Shown in pieces: positions 54,429-63,426 of a stretch of 64,000 nucleotides of DNA (the first letter of the stretch is position 1; the number at the start of each line of letters is the position of its first letter). Both the position numbers and the translations under genes were made by a program. The notes below the pieces were generated by a model. It saw nothing but the letters and a program-made list of their open reading frames with translations. It ran no database searches and had not been told where the DNA came from. Source of the stretch: an uncultured SAR116 cluster alpha proteobacterium (lineage in GTDB: Bacteria > Pseudomonadota > Alphaproteobacteria > Puniceispirillales > Marisalimonadaceae); assembly GCA_902622875.1 (NCBI GenBank), contig CACNRW010000004.1, positions 1-64,000 of the forward strand, written 5' to 3'.

Positions 54429-54684
54429 TTTCACCTTTAAATTTAAAACCCATTATAAATATTACAATTCATGTTTACTTTTAAGTAAATTACTTAAATT
54501 AAAATTTTAATGATGAGATCAAACTTAGAAAAAAGTAGCCCCCACTACATTATTTATAGGCTATCCAAAAAACTATTTAAATCAACCTAAAGTTGAATAA
54601 AAATTTAAAAAAAATAAAACAAACATTTTCAGACACTTATCAAACTAAATATCATTTATTTAAAAATTTTTTATAATGCACTTG

Positions 54685-56394
54685 TTAAATAAAAGAATCA
54701 TTTGCCGTCTGAACAACTTTTGCACCTTTCATTACAACCTTAAGGTGATAATCTATTCTGGGCAGTATATGAAAATCATAAAATTCTGCTGAGACAATTT
54801 TACTTTTTAAAAATATTTCATTTATAGAGGTTTTGGACAATTGCTCTTTTGCGCTTCTTTTTGCTTTATCCATTAACCAACCTCCAACTAAATAACCAAA
54901 TCCCATCAAATAATCAAAACTAATACATGAAAGCATTTCTTGATCATCCCTATTTTCTAGAATGTAATCTAAAGATTTTGAAGTTAAAGAAACCATTTGA
55001 GACATTTCAAAATTATCGTCACAATCGATTTTAATTTCATCTAATAGTTCTTTGGCTACTTTCCCGTTATCTCTTATTGTTTTTCTGAACATAAAATCAT
55101 TGGCTTGTATGGCATTTGTACCTTCATATATAGGTAAAATCCTTGCATCTCTCATATATTGAGCGGCACCAGTCTCTTCAATAAACCCCATTCCTCCATG
55201 AATTTGAACTCCATTACTTGTAACTTCTTGGGCTAACTCTGTTGACCATCCTTTTATTATAGGTATCAAGAAGCCTTCTCTCATTATGGATTTATTATCT
55301 CCATTGTGGGCTCTTTCCATGATTTCAGCAGAAACTAAAATTAAAGCTCTCATCGCTTCAGTTAAGCTTCTCATTGATAAAAGTAGTCTTTTCACATCCC
55401 CGTGACCAATAATAGGAGTACCTTTTTCTCGATTAATTGGGGTACCTTGTATTCTGGTATTGGCATACTCTAGAGCCTTTTGTCTTGCTGCTTCTGAAAT
55501 TGCCATTCCTTGAAGTCCAACGTCAAACCTTGCTCTATTCATCATAATGAACATATATTCAATACCTCTACCTTCTTCTCCTAACATATATCCAACAGCA
55601 CCCTCGTTCTCACCATATGCCATAACAGCAGTTGGACTCGCTTTGATACCCATTTTATGTTCGATAGAAATACATTTCAGGTCGTTTCTTATGGTATAAC
55701 TACCATTCTTATCTCTAAGAAATTTTGGAATTATAAATGTAGATATGCCTTTAATACCTTGAGGTGCCCCCTCAGTTCTGGCAAGAACTAAATGGATGAT
55801 ATTTTTAGACATATCGTGTTCACCATACGTTATATAAATTTTTTGACCTTTAATTCTCCAGTTCTCACCATCATGCTCAGCTTTAGTTTTAATTGTAGCT
55901 AAATCTGTACCAGATTGTGGCTCTGTTAAATTCATAGTCCCAGTCCATTCACCAGAGTTAAACTTTGGTAAATATATACTCTTCTCTTCTTCTGTTCCAA
56001 CAAGTGTAAATGCGTCTATCAACCCTTGAGTTAGTAGACTACACAAAGCAAATGACATATTCGCCCCATGCCAATATTCATTTATTGCTGCGCTCATTCT
56101 AGAAGGTAGTCCCATTCCGTCATAATTTGCATCACTTGCAACGCCAATCCATCCACCTTTCGCAATTTGCAAAAAAGCATTGCTAAATCCTTTGGGTGTT
56201 TCAACTTCGTGGTCTTGTCTTAAAGTAGAGTTATTTTTATCTCCAAAATGGTTTAGTGGTGCTAAGTAATTATCTGCTAGCTTACCCGCTTCAGAAAGTA
56301 CAGCATCGATAGTAGTTTCATCTAGGTCATCATGAGCAGGTAAAAGATTCTCTAAAACAAATTTTGTATCCTCTAAGGGAGACGTATATGGCAT
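54685..56394 (-). CDS. Acyl-CoA dehydrogenase, DmdC-like long form
   Basis: A 569-residue acyl-CoA dehydrogenase with the extra C-terminal domain of the FadE5/DmdC class. TMNLTEPQSGTDLATIKTKAE and IYITYGEHDMSKN bind FAD, and the catalytic glutamate is in ILPIYEGTNAIQANDFMFRK. The opening YTSPLEDTKFVLENLL and the LNHFGDKNNS segment match the branch that includes methylmercaptopropionyl-CoA dehydrogenase of DMSP breakdown. That branch also holds ordinary acyl-CoA dehydrogenases, so DmdC is a suggestion. It diverges from a DmdB-like ligase with 79 bases between start codons. Confidence 0.85.
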   Translation of the reverse strand: MPYTSPLEDTKFVLENLLPAHDDLDETTIDAVLSEAGKLADNYLAPLNHFGDKNNSTLRQDHEVETPKGFSNAFLQIAKGGWIGVASDANYDGMGLPSRMSAAINEYWHGANMSFALCSLLTQGLIDAFTLVGTEEEKSIYLPKFNSGEWTGTMNLTEPQSGTDLATIKTKAEHDGENWRIKGQKIYITYGEHDMSKNIIHLVLARTEGAPQGIKGISTFIIPKFLRDKNGSYTIRNDLKCISIEHKMGIKASPTAVMAYGENEGAVGYMLGEEGRGIEYMFIMMNRARFDVGLQGMAISEAARQKALEYANTRIQGTPINREKGTPIIGHGDVKRLLLSMRSLTEAMRALILVSAEIMERAHNGDNKSIMREGFLIPIIKGWSTELAQEVTSNGVQIHGGMGFIEETGAAQYMRDARILPIYEGTNAIQANDFMFRKTIRDNGKVAKELLDEIKIDCDDNFEMSQMVSLTSKSLDYILENRDDQEMLSCISFDYLMGFGYLVGGWLMDKAKRSAKEQLSKTSINEIFLKSKIVSAEFYDFHILPRIDYHLKVVMKGAKVVQTANDSFI

Positions 56395-56473
56395 TTTTTA
56401 ACTCCAGATAAATTTTTCATAGTTGATAAAACTTAGCCTTACTATTATGAATAATATAAGGAGGAAATCAACT

Positions 56474-58111
56474 ATGTCTATATCTGAAGATGGTTTAAGA
56501 AAAAATCAAGCAAATTTTGCTTCTTTAAGCCCTTTATCATTTCTTGAAAGAACTAGAAAGACGTATCCAAATCAGACAGCCATTGAATATAAAGACTATA
56601 AGTTAAGTTATAAGCAAGCTGGCCAAAGGTGTGACGCACTTGCAAATCTAATTAAAAATCAGAATTTTAATTCTGGAACTACTATTGCAGTTATGCTTCC
56701 TAATATACCAGTAATGTGGGAATGTCATTTCGGTGTCCCAATGGCGACAGGTGTTCTCAATGCAATAAATACTAGACTTGATAGTCATACTGTTCAATTT
56801 ATACTTGAACATGGCGACGCTAAATTATTTATATATGATTCTGAGTATAGTCTTATTGTAGAAAAGGCTCTAGTAAATCTTAAAAATCCTCCTACCGTTA
56901 TAGAATTTGTTGATGAAGTTGCTGGTAATAAAAGATCAAATTTTGCGAATAAAGTTAATTGCCTTGATTATGAAACAGAATTAAAAAATTTTACAGGTAC
57001 TGCTTTTGAGCATGTACTTCCAAATGATGAATGGAATTCAATTGCATTAAATTACACTTCCGGTACCACTGGAAATCCAAAAGGAGTTGTCTATCACCAT
57101 CGCGGTGCTTATTTAAATGCAATTGGTAATTCACTTACTTGGGATTTACCTATGCATCCAAAATATTTGTGGACTTTGCCTATGTTCCATTGCAATGGTT
57201 GGTGCTTCCCATGGACAATTACTGAAAGAGCGGGTACTCATGTATGCCTGAGACAACCTGCAGGAGATCTTATTGTTGAAGCTTTTCAAAAACACAATGT
57301 TTCTCACTTATGTGGTGCACCTATAGTAATGCAAATGGTAGCAGATCATTTATTACAAAATAATATTTCTCTTAAAAAAAATATTAGAATGATGACAGCT
57401 GGCGCACCTCCACCAGAGGCTGTATTAAGTAAGATGGCTTCGTGTGGTATTGAAGTTATTCATGTATATGGCTTAACAGAAATTTATGGACCAGCAGTTG
57501 TATGCGCGTGGCATCCTGAATGGAATGAATTAGACGAATCTGAACAAGCAAGATTAAAAGCAAGGCAAGGTGTAGTGTACTCAGTTCAGGAAAATATGAA
57601 AATCATAGACCCAGAAACTAACAAAGTCGTCCTAAAGGATGGTACGTCTCTAGGAGAAGTTCTTATTAAAGGTAACATCACAATGAAAGGTTATTATAAA
57701 AATAAAAAAGCTACTGATGAAGCATTTGAAGGTGGTTGGTTTCATACAGGAGATCTTGGGGTTTGGTATGAAGATGGATATATTCAACTTAAGGATAGAT
57801 CAAAAGATATAATTATTTCTGGGGGAGAAAATATTTCATCAATTGAAGTAGAGGATGCCATTTACAAACATCCAGAGGTAGTTGCGGTTGCTGTAGTTGC
57901 AAAAGAAGATGAAAAATGGGGTGAGACACCATGTGCTTTTATAGAGTTAAGTGACGGTTCTACAGTTAGTGAAATGGAATTAAAAGATCATTGTAAATCT
58001 TTACTGGCAGGTTTTAAAGTTCCTAGATACTTTAATTTTATAGAACTTCCAAAAACAAGTACTGGAAAAATACAAAAATTTAAACTCAGAGAACAAGCAA
58101 AATTAATATAA
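56474..58111 (+). CDS. AMP-forming acyl-CoA synthetase, DmdB-like
   Basis: A 545-residue ANL ligase. ATP loop NYTSGTTGNPKGVVYHHRG, adenylate motif YGLTEIYGPAVVCAW, hinge HTGDLGVWYEDGYIQLKDRSKD then IIISGGENISSIEVE, and the late lysine in PKTSTGKIQKF. This wording is that of the medium-chain and methylmercaptopropionate ligase branch. Start ATG 56474 is fixed by AAGGAGG nine bases upstream. It diverges from the DmdC-like dehydrogenase; activation by one and oxidation by the other would be consecutive steps. Its stop is one base from the stop of the next, convergent gene. Confidence 0.88.
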   Translation: MSISEDGLRKNQANFASLSPLSFLERTRKTYPNQTAIEYKDYKLSYKQAGQRCDALANLIKNQNFNSGTTIAVMLPNIPVMWECHFGVPMATGVLNAINTRLDSHTVQFILEHGDAKLFIYDSEYSLIVEKALVNLKNPPTVIEFVDEVAGNKRSNFANKVNCLDYETELKNFTGTAFEHVLPNDEWNSIALNYTSGTTGNPKGVVYHHRGAYLNAIGNSLTWDLPMHPKYLWTLPMFHCNGWCFPWTITERAGTHVCLRQPAGDLIVEAFQKHNVSHLCGAPIVMQMVADHLLQNNISLKKNIRMMTAGAPPPEAVLSKMASCGIEVIHVYGLTEIYGPAVVCAWHPEWNELDESEQARLKARQGVVYSVQENMKIIDPETNKVVLKDGTSLGEVLIKGNITMKGYYKNKKATDEAFEGGWFHTGDLGVWYEDGYIQLKDRSKDIIISGGENISSIEVEDAIYKHPEVVAVAVVAKEDEKWGETPCAFIELSDGSTVSEMELKDHCKSLLAGFKVPRYFNFIELPKTSTGKIQKFKLREQAKLI

Positions 58112-58112
58112 A

Positions 58113-61100
58113 TTAACTGACTTTTTTTAAGTCTTTTTCGATAAGAATTTTATCTAGGGTTTTATCCCATTTATTTTCAGCACTGTTCATATTTTTTTCT
58201 TTTACGTGACCATATCCCTTTATTGATAAAGGAATATCCAAGAAATCTATAAATTTTTTATAATTATTTTCATTAAGATTATTAGATATTTTATCAACGG
58301 TGTCTAAAGTTTTTTTGACTAGAGCACGTTCTTTTTTTCTCTCTGTTGTGTAACCAAAAATATCAAATTTACTGTTTCTAAGAAATTTTAAGGAAGATAA
58401 AATTTTGAAAGCTTGAAAAACCCAAGGTCCAAATCTTCTTTTAATAAGATGACCAGTTTCAGGGTCCTTTTTTGAAAATAATGGAGGTGCTAAGTAATAC
58501 TCTAATTTTATATTTTTGTTTTTTTGTAAAAAGCTTATTGCAAATTCACCAGAAGTATGCAGCCTACCAACCTCATATTCATCCTTGTACCTCATCATCC
58601 TAAATAAAGTTAGCGCAACTTTCCTAGAAAGAGGTAGTTCATTTTTTAAATTGGATATTTTAGTTTCTTTAGAAATAACTTTATTAACGTTAGACAAAAA
58701 AAGATTTGAGTATTCTTTATCTTGATATTGTTCAAGTATTGTAGAAAATTTTTCCAAATAATTACTTATAGGCTTTTCTTCTGCAATTACTTGATCCATA
58801 TGGGCAGCCTTAAAAACTATTTCTGGATATTCTGATAATAGTCTTCCCCAGTTAAAGGCTCTAAGGTTTTGCTCGATTGCAACACCATTTAACTCTATAG
58901 CTTTTTCTAAAGAACTAATTTCGATTGGTATAAGGCTTTTTTGAGCCGCCATACCTAGCATCATTATGTTTGCTGATACAGTATCGCCAACTAAAGATTC
59001 TGCTAAGTTAGATATATCGATGAATTTTATATTTTCTTCTTCCAAGTGATTTTCTAGATGTTTTTTTAATAAACTATCATCAACAACAGTACCTATATGA
59101 ACCCCTGCCACACCAACTGGCTCAACTCTTCCATTAATAATGGCTATTGTTTTATTTGGATTTAAAGTTCTGGTAATTGAAGGTGAGACTGAAACAACAG
59201 CATCACATCCGAGGAGTAAATCGGCAGTTTCATTTGGCAGTCTTGCAGATCGAGTATAAAGAGATTTATCTTTACTAATTCTAATTTGGCTGGTTACAGC
59301 ACCATTTTTTTGGGCCAAGCCAGTGAAATTCATTGATTGTGCATATAACTTATCAATTCGGGCTGCCATAACTACTATTGCCGCTACAGTTGAAATTCCT
59401 GTACCCCCGATGCCTGCCATAATAAGATTTTGAATTTTATTCAATCTGTGTTTGGGTTTACTTAAGGAATTAAAAATATCAGGAATATCTGGAAAGGATT
59501 TTTTTAAAGGCTCAGATAAACTGCCTGATGAAACCCCAATAAAACTTGGACAAAAACCTTTTTTGCAAGAATAATCTTTGTTACAGACACTTTGATCAAT
59601 CTGTCTTTTAGTTCCTTCAAAATGGTCAAAAGGTTTAACAGCAACGCAGTTGGATTTTTCTGCGCAATCACCACATCCTTCACAAACATCTGGGTTTATA
59701 TACATTTTTAAATCTCTATCTTGTATATATCCTCTTTTACGTCTTCTTCTAAGTTCTGTAGCACATGTTTGAACATATATAATTGCTGTTACACCTGATA
59801 TATTTCTAACTTCTTTTTGAACATTTATGAGTTCATCACGATGAAATATTCCTACCTTATCAGCAAATAATCTTGTTTCTTTAAATTGCTCTGGCTCATC
59901 TGACACTACATAAATTTTTCTTACGCCTTCTGCGGATAATTGTTTAGAGATTGCCCAGGGGGTAGCTCCTCCAATGGCCTTTTGACCACCTGTCATAGCA
60001 ACAGCATCATTATAAAGAATTTTAAAAGTTATATTTACATTTGCTGAAACTGCTGCTCTTATTGCAAGAGATCCAGAATGGGCATAGGTTCCATCACCTA
60101 TATTTTGAAAAGTATGATTATGATTTGAAAAAGGCGCTCTTCCAATCCAATGACCGCCTTCTCCACCCATTTGACTAAAATTAGTTAATTTTTCTGGATG
60201 TAGAAAATAACCTATTGAATGACAACCAATTCCTATACCAACAACTTCCTCATCAGGTGTTTTAGTTCCAGAATTATGAGGGCATCCTGCACAATACCAT
60301 GGTGTTCTTGAGGTAACTGGAGGTAAGTTACTTCCTAATGATTCAGATTTAACTTTAGGAATATCAAACTCGATAGAAGATTGCTTAACTTTTTTTAAAA
60401 GGCAGTCTGCAATAATATCGCTAGATAATTCAGAAACATTTGGAATTAACTCTTCTTTTGTTGTTGCATCAAATTTTCCAGATAATAAAGGTCGAAATTT
60501 AGAATTAAAAAGAATATGTGCAACTTGTTCTTCGACAATGCCTCCCTTTTCTTCAACAACAAGTATTTCTTCAAATTGGTCACAAAAATCAATTATCTCT
60601 TCATCTATTAAAGGCCAAGGTATTTTACAGGCAAAAAAACCTATTCCAATATTTTCAGGGCTCTTTATACCAATACAATCAAAAGCATCTATTGTTTCAG
60701 TAGCCGCTTTTCCAACTGCAATAATACCAAGAGATTTTTTTTCAGGATTAAAAATTACTTTATTTATTTTGTTTTGTTTAATAAAATTTCGAGTTGCGGG
60801 TATTCGTCTTTTTATGAGAGCAGCTTCTCTATCTAATGCTGGATCGTGTCTTTTCACATGAACATTTATTGGTGGGTCTAATTTTTGAGAATTTGGCCTT
60901 AATTTGCCTAGATCAATTACTGCATTTGAATCGGCGGTATCACTAGTAATTTTAAGAGCTACACATATACCTGCATAACGAGATAAAGCAAAGGCTTGTA
61001 ATCCTAAAGTTATAACTTCATCTACGTTTGCAGGATAAAAAACAGGAATACCTGCAGAAATTAGCGATTGTTCAGATTGGTAAGCTAATGTTGAGCTTTT

Positions 61101-61571
61101 ACCGATAGGATCATCAGCTACTGCTAGGACCATTCCACCTTTTAAGGCCACGCCACCCATGTTTGCATGTCTCAATGCGTCCATTGCTCTATCTAAGCCG
61201 GGACCCTTTCCATACCACATAGAAAAAACACCATCAATTACTGGTTTATCGTATAAGCCAAGCATTTGGGTGCCCCAAGCCGCAGTTGCGGCTAATTCTT
61301 CATTAACTGCAGGTTGAAAAACAATATTATACTTATCTAAATGTTTTTTGGCTCTCCCAAGTTCTAAATCAAGTGTTCCAAGAGGAGAGCCAGGATAACC
61401 ACTTACATAACCATTAGTTAATAACCCGTTATCTTTATCTAGCTTTGCTTGTTCAATTAAAAGACGAACTAAGGCTTGGACACCGTTCATTAATGCTAAA
61501 TTATTGTCCTTTGTAAAACAATCGTCTAATCTAATAGGATTTAATTGGTTCAAGTTTATCTCATAATACAA
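58113..61571 (-). CDS. Indolepyruvate ferredoxin oxidoreductase (fused)
   Basis: An 1152-residue fused IorAB-type enzyme that oxidatively decarboxylates aryl pyruvates from aromatic amino acids, with ferredoxin as acceptor. The N-terminal third is a thiamine-enzyme alpha region (YVSGYPGSPLGTLDLELGRA). WYCAGCPHNSGTKT and ILYNDAVAMTGGQKAIGG form the thiamine-binding part; CEGCGDCAEKSNC and CNKDYSCKKGFCPSF are cysteine clusters for iron-sulfur centres. The gamma-type domain starts with MAGIGGTGISTVAAIV, and the last 200 residues are the DUF6537-like tail. The start is uncertain: TTG at 61571 or one six codons later; neither has a strong ribosome-binding site. Confidence 0.9.
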   Translation of the reverse strand: MYYEINLNQLNPIRLDDCFTKDNNLALMNGVQALVRLLIEQAKLDKDNGLLTNGYVSGYPGSPLGTLDLELGRAKKHLDKYNIVFQPAVNEELAATAAWGTQMLGLYDKPVIDGVFSMWYGKGPGLDRAMDALRHANMGGVALKGGMVLAVADDPIGKSSTLAYQSEQSLISAGIPVFYPANVDEVITLGLQAFALSRYAGICVALKITSDTADSNAVIDLGKLRPNSQKLDPPINVHVKRHDPALDREAALIKRRIPATRNFIKQNKINKVIFNPEKKSLGIIAVGKAATETIDAFDCIGIKSPENIGIGFFACKIPWPLIDEEIIDFCDQFEEILVVEEKGGIVEEQVAHILFNSKFRPLLSGKFDATTKEELIPNVSELSSDIIADCLLKKVKQSSIEFDIPKVKSESLGSNLPPVTSRTPWYCAGCPHNSGTKTPDEEVVGIGIGCHSIGYFLHPEKLTNFSQMGGEGGHWIGRAPFSNHNHTFQNIGDGTYAHSGSLAIRAAVSANVNITFKILYNDAVAMTGGQKAIGGATPWAISKQLSAEGVRKIYVVSDEPEQFKETRLFADKVGIFHRDELINVQKEVRNISGVTAIIYVQTCATELRRRRKRGYIQDRDLKMYINPDVCEGCGDCAEKSNCVAVKPFDHFEGTKRQIDQSVCNKDYSCKKGFCPSFIGVSSGSLSEPLKKSFPDIPDIFNSLSKPKHRLNKIQNLIMAGIGGTGISTVAAIVVMAARIDKLYAQSMNFTGLAQKNGAVTSQIRISKDKSLYTRSARLPNETADLLLGCDAVVSVSPSITRTLNPNKTIAIINGRVEPVGVAGVHIGTVVDDSLLKKHLENHLEEENIKFIDISNLAESLVGDTVSANIMMLGMAAQKSLIPIEISSLEKAIELNGVAIEQNLRAFNWGRLLSEYPEIVFKAAHMDQVIAEEKPISNYLEKFSTILEQYQDKEYSNLFLSNVNKVISKETKISNLKNELPLSRKVALTLFRMMRYKDEYEVGRLHTSGEFAISFLQKNKNIKLEYYLAPPLFSKKDPETGHLIKRRFGPWVFQAFKILSSLKFLRNSKFDIFGYTTERKKERALVKKTLDTVDKISNNLNENNYKKFIDFLDIPLSIKGYGHVKEKNMNSAENKWDKTLDKILIEKDLKKVS

Positions 61572-61651
61572 TTAACTTGTTTATAATTTAATAAACTTAG
61601 TCAGTTTTAACAAGTAGTAAGATTTATTTATTGAAAGGTAAAGAAAACTTA

Positions 61652-63286
61652 ATGCTACTAAAATTAAATAATTACGATGATCTATATTCAACATTTAAGT
61701 GGAATATACCTGAATATTATAATATTGCATCTGATACTGTTGATAAAGTGTTATATAAAAATAGGACGGCATTATTTAATATTTTGAATAACGGTAAAAT
61801 TGAAAAATGGTCTTTTTTAGATATTAAAAGATCCGCAAATAAGCTTGCTAACGCATTCGATCATCTTAATTTAGAACAAAACGCTAGAGTTGGTATCCTA
61901 TTAGGTCAGTGTCCGGAAACAGCCATTTCTCATATGGCGTGTTTCAAATCTGGAAAGATATCAATACCACTTTTTAATTTATTTGGAGAAGATGCATTAT
62001 TTTATCGTTTAAAAAACTCAAAAGCTTCCTTGGTAATTTGTGACAGAAAAGGACTTTTAAAAATTAAAAAAGTTATTGATAAATTGCCTAATTTGAAATC
62101 AATAATTTGTGTGGATGAAATTGATGGAGTTAACACTCTAAGTTTTAAAAAAATATTAGAAGAATCATCTGATAATTATACTAATAAAAGTACAAAATCA
62201 TTTGACCCAGCTATAATAATTTATACTTCAGGTACCACCGGTGGACCCAAAGGTGCATTACTACCGCATAGAACATTACTAGGACATATACCAGGAGTTG
62301 AGATGCCACACGAATTTTTATCCTCATCAGAGCCAGTAAATGATTTATTTTGGACGCCAGCTGATTGGGCATGGATAGGAGGTTTGTTTGATGTTCTTCT
62401 TCCTGCATGGCATTTTGGAATTCCTGTTGTAAGTCATAGATCACAAAAATTTGACCCTGAATTTACGTTTGATTTAATTTCTAAGCTTAATATTCAAAAT
62501 ACATTTTTACCACCTACAGCACTAAAAATGATGAAGTCATTCAATCCTTCAAGTACAAAATATAAATTAAATTTAAGAACAATCGGGTCTGGAGGTGAAG
62601 CATTAGGAGAAGATTTGCTAGAGTGGGGGAAAAAAATTTTAGGTGTTAATATTAATGAATTTTATGGTCAAACAGAATGTAATTTAACCATTTCAAATAG
62701 CAGAGCGATAATGCCGACCAAGCAGGGTTCAATAGGTAAACCTGTTCCTGGCCACGATGTTAGGATTATGAATAAAAGAGGAGAATTTATAAAGGAGTCA
62801 GGTGTAGATGGTGAAATTGTTGTTAGAAATGATACACCGGTAGCTTTTTTGAAATATTGGGAAAATGATAAGGAAACCCAAAATAAAGTTATTAACGGTT
62901 GGCTTCATACAGGTGACTTTGCCTTTAGAGATGATGAGGGATATTTTTATTTTAAAGGACGTGAAGATGATATTATAAATACTTCAGGTTATCGGGTAGG
63001 CCCAAGTGAGGTGGAAGACTGTATATTATCCCATCCACATGTTGATATGGTTGCAGTCATAGGGGTGCCGGATAAAGTTAGAGGTAATATAATCAAAGCC
63101 TTTATTATTCCAAGAAATAAAAATGATATTTTAACACAAAATAAAGATCTTAAACTTAGCATCCAAAATGATGTTAAAGTAAAATTGGCAGCACACGAAT
63201 ATCCGCGTATCATAGAATTTGTAAAAGAATTACCTATGACAACAACAGGTAAAATTATTCGCAAAGATTTAAGGGAAACCATTTAA
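61652..63286 (+). CDS. AMP-forming acyl-CoA synthetase (acetyl/medium-chain type)
   Basis: A 544-residue ANL ligase. ATP loop IYTSGTTGGPKGALLPHRT, adenylate motif FYGQTECNLTISNSRA, hinge HTGDFAFRDDEGYFYFKGREDD then IINTSGYRVGPSEVE, and TTGKIIRKDL at the end with the catalytic lysine. This wording is nearest to the acetyl-CoA or medium-chain synthetase (ACSM) branch. The chosen ATG at 61652 lacks a strong ribosome-binding site; a TTG seven codons before is possible. It diverges from the indolepyruvate oxidoreductase gene, whose product, an arylacetyl-CoA, or related acids could be handled by it. Confidence 0.86.
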   Translation: MLLKLNNYDDLYSTFKWNIPEYYNIASDTVDKVLYKNRTALFNILNNGKIEKWSFLDIKRSANKLANAFDHLNLEQNARVGILLGQCPETAISHMACFKSGKISIPLFNLFGEDALFYRLKNSKASLVICDRKGLLKIKKVIDKLPNLKSIICVDEIDGVNTLSFKKILEESSDNYTNKSTKSFDPAIIIYTSGTTGGPKGALLPHRTLLGHIPGVEMPHEFLSSSEPVNDLFWTPADWAWIGGLFDVLLPAWHFGIPVVSHRSQKFDPEFTFDLISKLNIQNTFLPPTALKMMKSFNPSSTKYKLNLRTIGSGGEALGEDLLEWGKKILGVNINEFYGQTECNLTISNSRAIMPTKQGSIGKPVPGHDVRIMNKRGEFIKESGVDGEIVVRNDTPVAFLKYWENDKETQNKVINGWLHTGDFAFRDDEGYFYFKGREDDIINTSGYRVGPSEVEDCILSHPHVDMVAVIGVPDKVRGNIIKAFIIPRNKNDILTQNKDLKLSIQNDVKVKLAAHEYPRIIEFVKELPMTTTGKIIRKDLRETI

Positions 63287-63426
63287 TTTCTCAAATTTAA
63301 ATTATAGCTGAAATGAAAATTATTTACTTAAATAAATTAGATTTCTAAAGTGTTGAAATTTTATATTTTTCACTTCTACGAAATAAGTTATACATAAAAT
63401 ATTAAATTTTATTTCAAGGAACTATT

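Noticed and set aside
63287-63426. SAM-II or SAM-V riboswitch before metY
   Set aside because: The position is right for an alphaproteobacterial SAM riboswitch, but I cannot find the conserved pseudoknot segment (GCTAAA-type strand before the start) in this leader. A covariance-model search would decide.
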